Assembly: GCA_036262835.1 (NCBI GenBank)
Contig: DATAID010000047.1
Location: 14,369 to 78,368 of the forward strand
Reading direction: 5' to 3'
Source of the DNA: RBG-16-66-20 sp036262835
Lineage (GTDB): Bacteria; Pseudomonadota; Gammaproteobacteria; Burkholderiales; SG8-39
Length of the DNA: 64,000 nt
This document shows positions 18,526 to 30,107 of this stretch, piece after piece. The notes below the pieces were generated by a model. It was not told the DNA's origin. It saw nothing but the letters and a program-made list of their open reading frames with translations, and searched no databases. Each line of letters begins with the position of its first letter. Within the stretch, counting starts at the first letter, position 1. Position numbers and translations under genes: made by a program.

Positions 18526-20298
18526 TCAGTAGGTTCTCTTTTTGGGCTCGAACGCTTCGACGGTCATCGGCTTCAGGTGCACCGGCTTGTAGGCGAGGCG
18601 GTTGCCTTCCTTGTACCAGAGCGTGTGCTTCATCCAGTTCCTGTCGTCGCGCTCCGGAAAATCGTCGCGCGCCTGCGCGCCACGGCTTTCCTTGCGCGCC
18701 TCGGCCGAGACGATGGTCGAGAGCGCCGTCTCGACCAGGTTGTCCAGCTCGAGCGCCTCGACGCGCGCGGTGTTGAAGGTCTTCGATTTGTCCTTGATGA
18801 ACGTCCTCTGGTTGCGGGCGGCGATTTCCTTCATCTTCTCGACGCCCTTCTGCAGGTCGTCGGGGAAGCGGAATACCCCGCAGTGCGCCTGCATGCAGCG
18901 GCGCAGGTCGTTCAACACGTCGACCACGCGCTCGCCGTCGGCATTCGAATCCAGTCGCGCCAGGCGGCTGCGCGTGCGGTCCTCGGCGTCCCTGGGCAGC
19001 GCCCGGTGCGGGCTCGGCGCCGCGCGGATGTCCTTGATCACCTGCTCGCCCGCCGCCTTGCCAAAGACAACGAGATCGAGAAGCGAGTTCGTGCCGAGGC
19101 GGTTCGCTCCGTGAACCGAGACGCAGGCGCATTCGCCGATCGCGTAGAGGCCCGGGAGGATGGTCTCCATGTTGGAGCCCTCGGGAACCACGACCTGTCC
19201 CGTGTACTTCGTGGGCACGCCGCCCATCTGGTAATGCACCGTCGGCACCACCGGAATCGGCTCGCGCACCGGATCGGCGTTGGCGAACTTGATCGAGATC
19301 TCGCGGATGCCGGGCAGGCGGTGGTTGATGACCTCCGGGCCGAGATGGTCGAGCTTGAGGAGCACATGGTCCTTGTCCGGACCGCAGCCGCGCCCTTCCT
19401 TGATCTCGGTCGTCATCGCGCGCGACACGACGTCGCGGCTCGCGAGGTCTTTCGCGTTCGGCGCATAGCGCTCCATGAAGCGCTCGCCGTCCTTGTTGAG
19501 AAGGTAGCCGCCCTCGCCGCGCACCCCCTCGGTGATCAGCACGCCCGCCCCGTACACGCCGGTCGGGTGGAACTGGTAGAACTCCATGTCCTCGAGGGGC
19601 AGGCCGGCGCGCGCCGCCATGCCGAGGCCATCGCCCGTATTGATGAAGGCGTTGGTGCTGGCGGCGAAGATGCGGCCCGAGCCGCCGGTAGCAAGCACCA
19701 CGGCCTTCGCCTGCAGGAGGTAGACCTCGCCCGTCTCCATCTCGAGCGCGGTCACGCCGACCACCGCGCCGTCCTGCGGATCGCGCACGAGGTCGAGCGC
19801 CATCCACTCGACGAAGAACTGGGTATTGGCGCGCACGTTCTGCTGGTAGAGCGTGTGCAGCATGGCGTGGCCGGTGCGATCGGCTACCGCGCAGGAGCGC
19901 ATCGCCATCTTGGCGCTGCCGTAGTTCTGGGTATGGCCGCCGAAGGGCCGCTGGTAGATTTTGCCGCTCTCGAGCCGGTCGAAGGGCATGCCCATGTGCT
20001 CGAGCTCGATCACCACCTCGTTCGCGCGCCGGCACATGTATTCGATCGCGTCCTGGTCGCCGAGGTAGTCCGACCCCTTCACGGTGTCGTACATGTGCCA
20101 GTGCCAGTTGTCCTCGGTCGAGTTGGCGAGCGGCGCGGCGATGCCGCCCTGCGCGGCGACGGTGTGCGAGCGGGTCGGAAACACCTTCGAGAGCACCGCG
20201 ACTTTCAGGTCCGCGCGCGCGAGCTCGAGCGAGGCCCGCATGCCCGAGCCGCCTGCCCCCACGACGATCGCATCAAACCGACGTACCGGGAGGGCCAC
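18526..20298 (-). CDS. sdhA: Succinate dehydrogenase flavoprotein subunit
   Basis: Catalytic subunit of complex II, 590 residues. The FAD-binding N-terminus reads VVGAGGSGMRASLELA. The flavinylated histidine lies in RSHTVAAQGGIAA, and HPTGVYGAGVL and RGEGGYLLN belong to the substrate site. It starts with GTG at 20298, four bases after the sdhD stop. Confidence 0.96.
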   Translation of the reverse strand: MALPVRRFDAIVVGAGGSGMRASLELARADLKVAVLSKVFPTRSHTVAAQGGIAAPLANSTEDNWHWHMYDTVKGSDYLGDQDAIEYMCRRANEVVIELEHMGMPFDRLESGKIYQRPFGGHTQNYGSAKMAMRSCAVADRTGHAMLHTLYQQNVRANTQFFVEWMALDLVRDPQDGAVVGVTALEMETGEVYLLQAKAVVLATGGSGRIFAASTNAFINTGDGLGMAARAGLPLEDMEFYQFHPTGVYGAGVLITEGVRGEGGYLLNKDGERFMERYAPNAKDLASRDVVSRAMTTEIKEGRGCGPDKDHVLLKLDHLGPEVINHRLPGIREISIKFANADPVREPIPVVPTVHYQMGGVPTKYTGQVVVPEGSNMETILPGLYAIGECACVSVHGANRLGTNSLLDLVVFGKAAGEQVIKDIRAAPSPHRALPRDAEDRTRSRLARLDSNADGERVVDVLNDLRRCMQAHCGVFRFPDDLQKGVEKMKEIAARNQRTFIKDKSKTFNTARVEALELDNLVETALSTIVSAEARKESRGAQARDDFPERDDRNWMKHTLWYKEGNRLAYKPVHLKPMTVEAFEPKKRTY

Positions 20299-20301
20299 TT
20301 C

Positions 20302-20643
20302 TTATCTCCAGAGGATTTGGATTGTCCAGCCGAGGTAGGCCGCGATGGTGAGCAGCGTACAGACCTGCAAAGTGAGGCGCAGGCCGTCGGGCTTGATGTA
20401 GTCCATCAGGATGTCGCGAACCCCGACCCAGGCGTGCCAGGCGAGGCTTGCCATGAAAAGAAGCGTCGCGACCCGCATCCAGCCCTGCGAAAAGAAATCC
20501 TTCCATACCGCATAGGTGATCGGCAGCCCGCTCAGGATGACGACGAGCGCGATGATCGAGTAAACCGCCATGATCGTCGCAGTGATGCGCTGGGCGAGCC
20601 AGTCGGTGAGGCCATAGCCCGCCCCGGTGACGACCCGGCTCAC
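20302..20643 (-). CDS. sdhD: Succinate dehydrogenase membrane anchor subunit
   Basis: Three-helix membrane anchor carrying heme b and the quinone site with SdhC; 113 residues. The likely heme ligand is the histidine in ASLAWHAWVGVRDI, and DILMDYIKP follows. GTG 20643 overlaps the sdhC stop; GTG 20646 is equally possible. The much longer open frame above it is antisense or out of frame to sdhC. Confidence 0.9.
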   Translation of the reverse strand: MSRVVTGAGYGLTDWLAQRITATIMAVYSIIALVVILSGLPITYAVWKDFFSQGWMRVATLLFMASLAWHAWVGVRDILMDYIKPDGLRLTLQVCTLLTIAAYLGWTIQILWR

Positions 20644-21041
20644 CACAGCTTCCAGCCGAGGAAGGCGGTGAACCCGAGGCTGACCACGAACACCATCACG
20701 CTCGTCAGGCGCGCGGTCTTCAGGTCGATGCCTTTGTCCAGGTCCAGGAACAGGTGGCGGATGCCGGCGCAGACATGGTGCGAGTAAGCCCAGATGAGCA
20801 CGAGCAGCGCAAGCTTGACCGGCCAGAGGCTGGCGTAGTGGCGGATCCGCTCGAAGGCGGCCTCCGAGGAGAGGCTGCGATCGAGCATCCACAGCAGCCA
20901 GACGAGCGAGACGAAGAGGAGCGCGCCGCTGATGCGATGAAGGATCGAGACCCATCCCGGAAGCGGCAAGCGAATTTGGAAAATCAGCGCCTGAAGACTG
21001 AGGTATTTCGGCCTGACCTTCTTCGCTGCCGCGGGGGACAT
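20640..21041 (-). CDS. sdhC: Succinate dehydrogenase cytochrome b556 subunit
   Basis: First gene of the complex II operon, 133 residues. Family signatures RPKYLSL, RLPLPGWVSILHRISG and the heme-ligand region SHHVCAGIRHLFLD are present. ATG 21041 gives the usual N-terminus; an upstream in-frame extension would cross the promoter and the mdh leader. A TATAAT sequence lies only nine bases before this start. Confidence 0.94.
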   Translation of the reverse strand: MSPAAAKKVRPKYLSLQALIFQIRLPLPGWVSILHRISGALLFVSLVWLLWMLDRSLSSEAAFERIRHYASLWPVKLALLVLIWAYSHHVCAGIRHLFLDLDKGIDLKTARLTSVMVFVVSLGFTAFLGWKLW

Positions 21042-21114
21042 GGCGCTTGGATTATATCCTTGCGGCGCTGCGGTAGAATCGACCGGTTCGCCGCTCAATC
21101 CCGGAGTTTTTTCC
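21042..21114. promoter_or_regulatory. Divergent promoter region of the sdh and mdh-prp operons
   Basis: A 73-base gap must drive two long operons. On the - strand a perfect TATAAT (21056-21051) lies nine bases before sdhC, so its mRNA would have almost no leader. On the + strand TAGAAT (21074-21079) precedes mdh ATG 21115, with CCGGAG at 21101-21106 as ribosome site. No convincing -35 is seen for either, so an activator may be needed. Confidence 0.5.
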
Positions 21115-22110
21115 ATGGCAAAAGCCCCTGTTCGAGTCGCCGTCACCGGCGCCGCGGGCCAGATCGGTTACGCGCTTCTCTTTCGTATCGCGAGCGGCGA
21201 GATGCTCGGCAAGGATCAGCCCGTGATCCTGCAGCTCCTCGAGATCCCGGACGAGAAAGCGCAGAAGGCGCTGAAGGGCGTCATGATGGAGCTCGACGAC
21301 TGCGCCTTTCCCCTCCTCCACGGCATGGTGCCGGCCTCCGACCCGATGGTCGCCTTTAAGGACGTCGGCGTCGCGCTGCTCGTGGGCGCCCGGCCGCGCG
21401 GCCCGGGCATGGAACGCAAGGATTTGTTAGAGGCGAATGGCAAGATCTTCGCGCCCCAGGGCCAGGCGCTCGACAAGGTCGCCGACCGGAACGTGAAGGT
21501 CCTGGTGGTCGGCAACCCGGCCAACACGAACTGCCTCATCGCGATGAAAAACGCGCCGGGCCTCAAGCCCCAGCAGTTCACTGCCATGATGCGGCTCGAC
21601 CACAACAGGGCCACCTCCCAGGTCGCTCAGAAAGTCGGCGTTCCCGTTTCTAAAATCAAGAAAATAACGGTTTGGGGCAACCATTCGGCCACGCAGTATC
21701 CGGACCTCTTCAATGCCGAATGCGAAGGCAAGAAGGTCTGGCCGATGATCAACGACCAGGCCTGGCTCGAATCGAGCTTCATCCCCACCGTCCAGAAGCG
21801 CGGCGCGGCCATCATCGAGGCGCGCGGCCTCTCCTCGGCGGCGAGCGCCGCGAACGCCGCGGTCGACCATGTGCGCGACTGGTCGCTCGGCAGCGAATCG
21901 GGCTCCTGGGTGAGCATGGGCGTGCCCTCCGACGGCAGCTACGGCATTCCCGAAGGCGTGCTCTACGGCTACCCGGTGACCTGCAAGGGCGGCAACTACG
22001 AAATCGTGAAAGGGCTCGAAGTGAGCGACTTCGCGCGCAAACGCATGGACGCGACGCTGAAGGAGCTCCACGAGGAGCGCGACGGGGTCAAGCACCTGCT
22101 GGGCAAATGA
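21115..22110 (+). CDS. mdh: Malate dehydrogenase
   Basis: NAD-dependent malate to oxaloacetate, 331 residues, of the long cytosolic-MDH-like type. The nucleotide site is VTGAAGQIGYALL, the substrate-loop arginines are in GARPRGPGMERKD, and the catalytic histidine is in GNHSATQYPD. ATG 21115 is preceded by CCGGAG. It overlaps prpB by four bases (ATGA), linking the TCA cycle to the methylcitrate genes. Confidence 0.95.
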   Translation: MAKAPVRVAVTGAAGQIGYALLFRIASGEMLGKDQPVILQLLEIPDEKAQKALKGVMMELDDCAFPLLHGMVPASDPMVAFKDVGVALLVGARPRGPGMERKDLLEANGKIFAPQGQALDKVADRNVKVLVVGNPANTNCLIAMKNAPGLKPQQFTAMMRLDHNRATSQVAQKVGVPVSKIKKITVWGNHSATQYPDLFNAECEGKKVWPMINDQAWLESSFIPTVQKRGAAIIEARGLSSAASAANAAVDHVRDWSLGSESGSWVSMGVPSDGSYGIPEGVLYGYPVTCKGGNYEIVKGLEVSDFARKRMDATLKELHEERDGVKHLLGK

Positions 22111-22985
22111 GCGCCGGAGACAAATTCAGGAAAGCTGTACAGGAAGAAAGGCCGCTTCAAGTCGTCGGGACGATCAACGCGAACCACGCGCTCCTCGCGA
22201 AGCGCACGGGCTACAAGGCGATCTATCTTTCCGGCGGCGGCGTCGCCGCCGGGTCGCTCGGCATGCCCGACCTGGGCATCTCGGGGCTGGAAGACGTCCT
22301 CGTCGACATCCGGCGCATCACCGACGTCTGCGACCTTCCCCTTCTGGTCGACGTGGACACGGGCTTCGGCGCGAGCGCCTTCAACGTCGCGCGCACCACC
22401 CGCTCGCTCATCAAGGCGGGCGCCGCCGCGATGCACATCGAAGACCAGGTCGGCGCCAAGCGCTGCGGCCACCGGCCCGGCAAGGAAATCGTCTCCGCCG
22501 ACGAGATGTGCGACCGGATCAAGGCCGCGGTGGATGCGCGCTCCGACCAACGGTTTGTCGTCATGGCGCGGACGGACGCCCTCGCGAGCGAGGGTTTCGA
22601 CAGGGCCCTTGAACGAATGAAAAAGTATGCCGAGGCGGGAGCGGACATGCTCTTCCCGGAGGCAATTACCGATCTCGGCATGTACAAGAAGATCTCCGCG
22701 GCGGCAAAGCAGCCCATTCTTGCCAACATCACCGAGTTCGGCCAGACGCCGCTTTTCACCGTGGAGGAGTTGCGCTCGGCGGACGTCTCGATCGTGCTGT
22801 ATCCCCTTTCGGCTTTCCGCGCCATGAACAAGGCTGCGCTGAACGTCTACAAAACAATAAGAACCGAAGGAACCCAGAAAAACGCCGTCGCCACCATGCA
22901 GACGCGCGAAGAGCTCTACGAAACCATCAACTACCACTCCTACGAGAAGAAACTCGATGACCTCTTCAGCCGTGGCCGCTCCTAA
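22107..22985 (+). CDS. prpB: 2-Methylisocitrate lyase
   Basis: Splits 2-methylisocitrate to pyruvate and succinate; 292 residues. The active-site loop is GAKRCGHRPGK, the metal-binding aspartates are in LLVDVDTGFG, and the N-terminal YLSGGGVAAG is typical. The ATG overlaps the mdh stop, and the end overlaps prpC by 29 bases. Confidence 0.95.
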   Translation: MSAGDKFRKAVQEERPLQVVGTINANHALLAKRTGYKAIYLSGGGVAAGSLGMPDLGISGLEDVLVDIRRITDVCDLPLLVDVDTGFGASAFNVARTTRSLIKAGAAAMHIEDQVGAKRCGHRPGKEIVSADEMCDRIKAAVDARSDQRFVVMARTDALASEGFDRALERMKKYAEAGADMLFPEAITDLGMYKKISAAAKQPILANITEFGQTPLFTVEELRSADVSIVLYPLSAFRAMNKAALNVYKTIRTEGTQKNAVATMQTREELYETINYHSYEKKLDDLFSRGRS

Positions 22986-24108
22986 GCCCAAGAAGTCCGT
23001 CGCCCTCTCGGGGGTTCCGGCGGGCAATACCGCCCTTTGCACCGTCGGCCGCACCGGCAACGACCTGCACTACCGCGGCTACGACATCCTCGATTTCGCC
23101 GACGAGGCGGAATTCGAGGAGGTGGCCTACCTGCTGGTGCACGAGAAGCTGCCCACCCCGGCAGAGCTGACGAGCTACAAGAAGCAGTTGAGGGCCATGC
23201 GCGGGCTGCCGGCAGCCCTCAAAACTGTCCTCGAGCAGATCCCGAAAACGGCACATCCGATGGACGTGATGCGCACCGGCTGCTCGGTGCTCGGGACCCT
23301 GGAGCCCGAGGCGGAGAAGCATCCCATCGAGGGCGCGCGCAGGATCGCCGACCGGCTGATGGCCTGCTTCGGCTCGATGCTGCTGTACTGGTTCCATTTC
23401 CAGAAGAGCGGAAAAAGAATCGAGACGGAGACCGACGACGACTCGATCGGCGGGCACTACCTGCACCTCCTGCACCAGAAAAAGCCGAGCGAGACCTGGG
23501 TGCGGGCGATGCACACCTCGCTCATCCTCTACGCTGAGCACGAATTCAACGCGAGCACCTTCACTTGCCGCGTCATCACCGGCACGGGCAGCGACATGTA
23601 TTCGGCGATCACCGGCGGCATCGGCGCGCTGCGCGGCCCGAAGCATGGCGGCGCCAACGAAGTGTCCGACGAGATCCAGAAAAGATATCGGAGCGCGGAC
23701 GAGGCCGAGGCCGATATCCGCAGGCGCATGGCCGCGAAGGAGATCGTCATCGGCTTCGGCCACCCGGTGTACACGACCGGCGATCCGCGCAACAAGGTCA
23801 TCAAGGCGGTCGCCGAGCGCCTGTCAAGGGAAGGCCGCGACCTGACGCAATACGAAATCGCCGACCGCATCGAGTCGGTGATGTGGAAGGAAAAGAAGAT
23901 GTTCGCGAACCTCGACTGGTTCAGCGCCGTCTCCTACAGCAAGATGGGCGTGCCGACGCTGCACTTCACGCCGCTATTCGTCATCTCGCGCACCAGCGGC
24001 TGGTCCGCGCACGTGATCGAGCAGCGCATCGACGGCAAGATCATCCGGCCGAGCGCCAACTACACCGGGCCGGACAACCTGAAGTGGATTCCGCTCAGCA
24101 AGCGCTAG
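22957..24108 (+). CDS. prpC: 2-Methylcitrate synthase
   Basis: Joins propionyl-CoA and oxaloacetate. It is 383 residues, the short citrate-synthase form, and starts inside prpB. Catalytic regions are AEHEFNASTF, RGPKHGGANE and GFGHPVYTTGDPR. Its position after prpB supports methylcitrate rather than citrate synthase. Confidence 0.95.
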   Translation: MTSSAVAAPKPKKSVALSGVPAGNTALCTVGRTGNDLHYRGYDILDFADEAEFEEVAYLLVHEKLPTPAELTSYKKQLRAMRGLPAALKTVLEQIPKTAHPMDVMRTGCSVLGTLEPEAEKHPIEGARRIADRLMACFGSMLLYWFHFQKSGKRIETETDDDSIGGHYLHLLHQKKPSETWVRAMHTSLILYAEHEFNASTFTCRVITGTGSDMYSAITGGIGALRGPKHGGANEVSDEIQKRYRSADEAEADIRRRMAAKEIVIGFGHPVYTTGDPRNKVIKAVAERLSREGRDLTQYEIADRIESVMWKEKKMFANLDWFSAVSYSKMGVPTLHFTPLFVISRTSGWSAHVIEQRIDGKIIRPSANYTGPDNLKWIPLSKR

Positions 24109-24116
24109 GACGGCCC

Positions 24117-24344
24117 ATGGCCTACGAATCAGACCTGACGAAGTTCATGCGCGAATACCTCAAGGAGCATCCGGAGGAGGTCGCCTCGCAGAAGAAGGGG
24201 CGCCTCATCTGGTGGGACAAGGACCCTTCGGTGCGCACCCCGCCCCCGCCGCCGCGCCATTCGCCCCGCTCGGGCGGCGCGGAATACACCTTCGAGCCGC
24301 TCTCGGAGAAGGACGACATCCGGAAAAAGGAGGACGAGCAGTAG
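24117..24344 (+). CDS. Small DUF3460-like protein
   Basis: 75 residues, hydrophilic, with no signal peptide or membrane segment. The N-terminus YESDLTKFMREYLKEHPE and the central LIWWDKDP resemble small proteins often found beside prp genes in betaproteobacteria (DUF3460), as I remember them. A proline run and a charged C-terminal tail follow. It starts eight bases after prpC and shares one base with the prpD start, so it is clearly part of the operon. Function is unknown; a methylcitrate-pathway accessory role is inferred from position. Confidence 0.75.
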   Translation: MAYESDLTKFMREYLKEHPEEVASQKKGRLIWWDKDPSVRTPPPPPRHSPRSGGAEYTFEPLSEKDDIRKKEDEQ

Positions 24345-25780
24345 TGTCATCGCACATCTCGAACGTCCGGCCCAAGCCCGACAAGGTGCTGGAGGCCATT
24401 GCTTCGTACGCAAAAGATTCATCGATCAAGAGCGAAGAGGCCTACACCACGGCCCGCTACTGCCTCATGGACACGCTCGGCTGCGGGTTCGAGGCGCTCG
24501 AGTATCCGGCCTGCACCAAGCTGATGGGGCCGATCGTCAAAGGCACCATGGTTCCGAACGGCGCGCGCGTGCCGGGGACGCAATTCCAGCTCGATCCGGT
24601 GCAGGCCGCCTTCAACATCGGCGCCATGATCCGCTGGCTCGACTACAACGACACCTGGCTCGCCGCGGAATGGGGCCATCCCTCGGACAATCTCGGCGGC
24701 ATCCTCGCCGTTGCCGATTTCCTTTCCCGCAACGGAAAAGACGTGAGGATGAAGGACGTTCTCACCGCGATGATCAAGGCCCACGAGATCCAGGGCGTGT
24801 TCGCCCTCGAGAACAGCTTCAACCGCGTCGGCCTCGATCATGTGGTGCTCGTGAAGGTCGCCTCGACCGCCGTGGTTTCGGGCTTGCTGGGGCTGAGCCG
24901 GGACGAAACGATCAACGCGATCTCGCACGCCTGGATCGACGGGCAGAGCCTGCGCACCTACCGCCACGCGCCGAACGCAGGCTCGCGCAAGAGCTGGGCG
25001 GCCGGCGACGCGACCGCGCGCGCGGTGCGCCTGGCGCTCATCGCGCAGACCGGCGAGATGGGCATTCCGTCGGGCCTGACGGCGAAGACCTGGGGCTTCT
25101 ATGACGTCCTCTTCAGGGGCAAGCCCTTCAAGCTGAAGCGCCCCTTCGGCAGCTACGTGATGGAGAACGTGCTCTTCAAGATCTCCTTCCCCGCCGAATT
25201 CCACTCGCAGACGGCGGCCGAATGCGCGATGCAGCTGCATGACGAGATCAAGGCTTCAGGAAGAAAAACGGAAGACATAAAGAAAATCACGATCCGGACC
25301 CACGAGGCTGCGATCCGCATCATCGACAAGAAGGGCCCGCTCAACAACCCGGCCGACCGCGACCACTGCATCCAGTACATCGTCGCCGTGCCGCTCATTT
25401 TCGGCCGACTGACCGCGGAGGATTACGAGGCCGATGTCGCCGCCGATCCGAGAATCGACGCGCTGCGGGCAAAGATGGTCTGCGTCGAGGACAAGAAGTT
25501 CACGCGCGACTATCTCGACCCGAACAAGCGCTCGATCGCCAACGCGCTCACCGTCGAATTCAAGGACGGCTCGAAGCTGAAGGAAGCCGTCTGCGAGTAC
25601 CCGATCGGCCACCGGCGCCGCCGCAAGGACGGCATGCCGCTGCTCGTGGAGAAGTTCAAGGTCAACCTCGCGCGCCGCTTCCCTGAAAAGCAGCAGAGGG
25701 CTATCCTCGAGCTCTGCCTCGACGCGGGCCGGCTCGACAGGACGCCGGTGCGCGACTTCGTGGATCTGATGGTCATCTAG
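24344..25780 (+). CDS. prpD: 2-Methylcitrate dehydratase
   Basis: MmgE/PrpD-family dehydratase acting on 2-methylcitrate, 478 residues. Conserved segments are YCLMDTLGCGFEAL, RWLDYNDTWLA-EWGHPSDN, and the SYVMENVLFKISFPAEFHS region. The start is GTG 24344, sharing a base with the previous stop and preceded by AAGGAGG inside the small gene. acnA downstream could carry out the hydration step that makes 2-methylisocitrate. Confidence 0.94.
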   Translation: MSSHISNVRPKPDKVLEAIASYAKDSSIKSEEAYTTARYCLMDTLGCGFEALEYPACTKLMGPIVKGTMVPNGARVPGTQFQLDPVQAAFNIGAMIRWLDYNDTWLAAEWGHPSDNLGGILAVADFLSRNGKDVRMKDVLTAMIKAHEIQGVFALENSFNRVGLDHVVLVKVASTAVVSGLLGLSRDETINAISHAWIDGQSLRTYRHAPNAGSRKSWAAGDATARAVRLALIAQTGEMGIPSGLTAKTWGFYDVLFRGKPFKLKRPFGSYVMENVLFKISFPAEFHSQTAAECAMQLHDEIKASGRKTEDIKKITIRTHEAAIRIIDKKGPLNNPADRDHCIQYIVAVPLIFGRLTAEDYEADVAADPRIDALRAKMVCVEDKKFTRDYLDPNKRSIANALTVEFKDGSKLKEAVCEYPIGHRRRRKDGMPLLVEKFKVNLARRFPEKQQRAILELCLDAGRLDRTPVRDFVDLMVI

Positions 25781-26257
25781 ATGCGACGCCTCCTCGCCCT
25801 TGCCCTCTTCATCGCAGCCTTCGCGGCCGCGGCAGCCGAGCCCTGGGAGCGCTTTTTCTCGCCCTTCCTCGGCGACCTGCGCGCCGAGGCGGAAGACGCG
25901 CGCAAGGCCGGCAAGCAGGGGCTCGTCGTCATGTACCAGTTCCAGGAATGCCCCTACTGCGCGCAGATGAAGCGCGAGGTGCTGTCGCGGCCGGAGGTGC
26001 AGGAGGCCTATCGCAAGCGCTTCACCGCGATCGAGATCGACACCCGCGGCGCGCAGCCGGTGACCGGCTTCGACGGCCGCACCCTGCCCGAGAAGGAATT
26101 CGCGCGCGCCCAGGGCATCCGCGGCACGCCGACCTTCGTCTTCTACGCGCTGGACGGCACCATCCTCGCGACGAGCGTCGGCACGGCGAGCGCGCCCGAA
26201 TTCATCCTGCGCGGCGACCGGGCCCTCGGCATGGCGCGCAGCAGGGCCAATCCATGA
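25781..26257 (+). CDS. Exported thioredoxin-fold protein
   Basis: 158 residues with an N-terminal signal peptide (RRLLALALFIAAFAAAAAE, likely cut near residue 19). The thioredoxin active site is CPYC (C57, C60), and the cis-proline loop is GIRGTPTFVF. A periplasmic disulfide reductase or SoxW-like role is likely. It starts directly after the prpD stop and overlaps the next small gene by four bases, so it travels with the methylcitrate operon, although no link to propionate is known to me. Confidence 0.85.
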   Translation: MRRLLALALFIAAFAAAAAEPWERFFSPFLGDLRAEAEDARKAGKQGLVVMYQFQECPYCAQMKREVLSRPEVQEAYRKRFTAIEIDTRGAQPVTGFDGRTLPEKEFARAQGIRGTPTFVFYALDGTILATSVGTASAPEFILRGDRALGMARSRANP

Positions 26258-26446
26258 CCCGCGCCGAGCTGCAGCGGCGCCTGGACGCGGTCTGCGGCGA
26301 GATCCGCCATTACCCGACGCCGATCGCGCGCTGCGACGAGCAGCTCACGGCGCTGATCGAGGAGCGCTCGAAGCTTTTCCTGCTTTTGGACGAGAAACAA
26401 AATCCCTGCACACCGGACGCGGTCTGGGTGAACGATGGAGGCTTCA

Positions 26447-26457
<11 letters not shown>
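26254..26457 (+). CDS. Small hypothetical protein
   Basis: 67 residues with no recognised family. The first 50 residues are helical and heptad-like (ELQRRLDAVCGEI, then LTALIEERSKLFLLL), suggesting a short coiled coil. It starts by ATGA overlap with the thioredoxin-fold gene and runs 11 bases past the acnA start. Tight coupling on both sides supports a real gene. Confidence 0.6.
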
Positions 26458-29120
<2,663 letters not shown>

Positions 29121-29134
<14 letters not shown>

Positions 29135-29504
29135 GCAGCGGCCCCAGCGCCCGCTGCAGCCCCAAGCGTGAAAGCGCCTGGCGGTGGCGGGCGATAAAGG
29201 CGTAGGCCGGGTCGAGGAGCGGCCGCAGCCAGCGGCTTCGCCAGAGTCGCGCCGCGCCCCGCAATCCGGCCGAGTCGTAGATCGCTTCGAAGGCGTCCAG
29301 GCCGACCAGCCATTTCCCGTCCGGCGTCCGGGCGTGCATCCGCCCCATCATGCGCTCGCGCCTCACGCCGTCCACGCCCTCCTCGGGAAAGCCGGCGGCC
29401 GAGCAATCGATGAGCGCCATGCCGGCGCCCCGCGCCTGCAAGGCGCGCATTTCCGTCTCGCAAAGCGGGCACGACTTGTCGTAGTAGACCTGCAAACCGC
29501 GCAT
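29121..29504 (-). CDS. DCC family (DUF393) thiol-disulfide oxidoreductase-like protein
   Basis: 127 residues. The family signature YDKSCPLCETEM (DxxCPxC) is at residues 8-19, and the GLDAFEAIYDS segment near residue 70 is also typical. Function of the family is not settled. It lies two bases after the regulator gene in the same direction, and its end overlaps the end of acnA by 14 bases on the opposite strand. Confidence 0.85.
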
Positions 29505-29506
29505 GT

Positions 29507-30034
29507 TCAGGCGGCCTTCAGCAGCGAGCGCATCTTGGCGCCGAGCTTGACGAGGCGCTTGAGCGCCGCGTCGTCCATCGAGAGCATCTGGTCGGCCCAG
29601 GGGCCGAGCGCCTCCATGAGCGCGAGCGTCTCGGTCACCTGCTTGCGCGCGCGCGGGTCGGCGCGCTCGAACTCGGGGCTCGAAACGCAGTCGCGCAGGA
29701 AGGCCACGGTCGGGTCGAACTCGCGGGCCTTGCGCTCGCGCACGAGGATGCGCAGCAGTGCCCAGGGATCCTGCGCCGTCTCGAAGTGGTCGCGCCGGTC
29801 GCCTTTCAGGTGCACCACCCGGATCAGGTCCCAGTTCTGCAGCTCACGCAGGCTCGCGCTCACGTTCGAGCGCGCCACCTCGAGCGCGGCGGCGATCTCC
29901 TCGGCGTTCATCGGCCGGCCGCGCAGGTAAAGGAGCGCCTGGATCTGCGCGACCGTGCGGTTGACGCCCCAGCGCGTCGCCATCCCGCCCCAGTGCTGGA
30001 TGAAGCGGTCCTCGAGGGTGCTTTGCGCTGCCAT
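29507..30034 (-). CDS. GbsR/MarR-type transcriptional regulator
   Basis: 175 residues. The winged helix-turn-helix spans roughly residues 25-80 (RGRPMNAEEIAAALEVARSN, then SASLRELQNWDLI), followed by a helical C-terminal half. The start TTG-free ATG 30034 lies 8 bases after a strong promoter -10 and almost lacks a leader. It diverges from the epimerase-like gene, and palindromic sequence between them suggests it controls itself and that gene. Confidence 0.88.
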   Translation of the reverse strand: MAAQSTLEDRFIQHWGGMATRWGVNRTVAQIQALLYLRGRPMNAEEIAAALEVARSNVSASLRELQNWDLIRVVHLKGDRRDHFETAQDPWALLRILVRERKAREFDPTVAFLRDCVSSPEFERADPRARKQVTETLALMEALGPWADQMLSMDDAALKRLVKLGAKMRSLLKAA

Positions 30035-30107
30035 TTGACATCATGCTATTGTTGACCGACAATTCTGTCAAGACAGAAATAACTGTCAACACAGGCGGAG
30101 AACAACA
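30035..30107. promoter_or_regulatory. Divergent promoters with overlapping palindromic operator
   Basis: For the regulator (- strand): TTGACA at 30071-30066, a 17-base spacer, TAGCAT at 30048-30043. For the epimerase-like gene (+ strand): TTGACA at 30035-30040, 17 bases, GACAAT at 30058-30063. A two-arm palindrome TTCTGTC (30063-30069)/GACAGAA (30072-30078) covers the regulator's -35 and the edge of the other -10. CTGTCAA recurs at 30065-30071 and 30083-30089. One bound protein could block both promoters. Confidence 0.72.

Noticed and set aside
17890..20787. A 965-codon open frame on the + strand across sdhB and sdhA
   Set aside because: It is antisense to complete, strongly conserved sdh genes, and its translation is low-complexity Arg/Val/His-rich sequence as expected from GC-rich codons read backwards.
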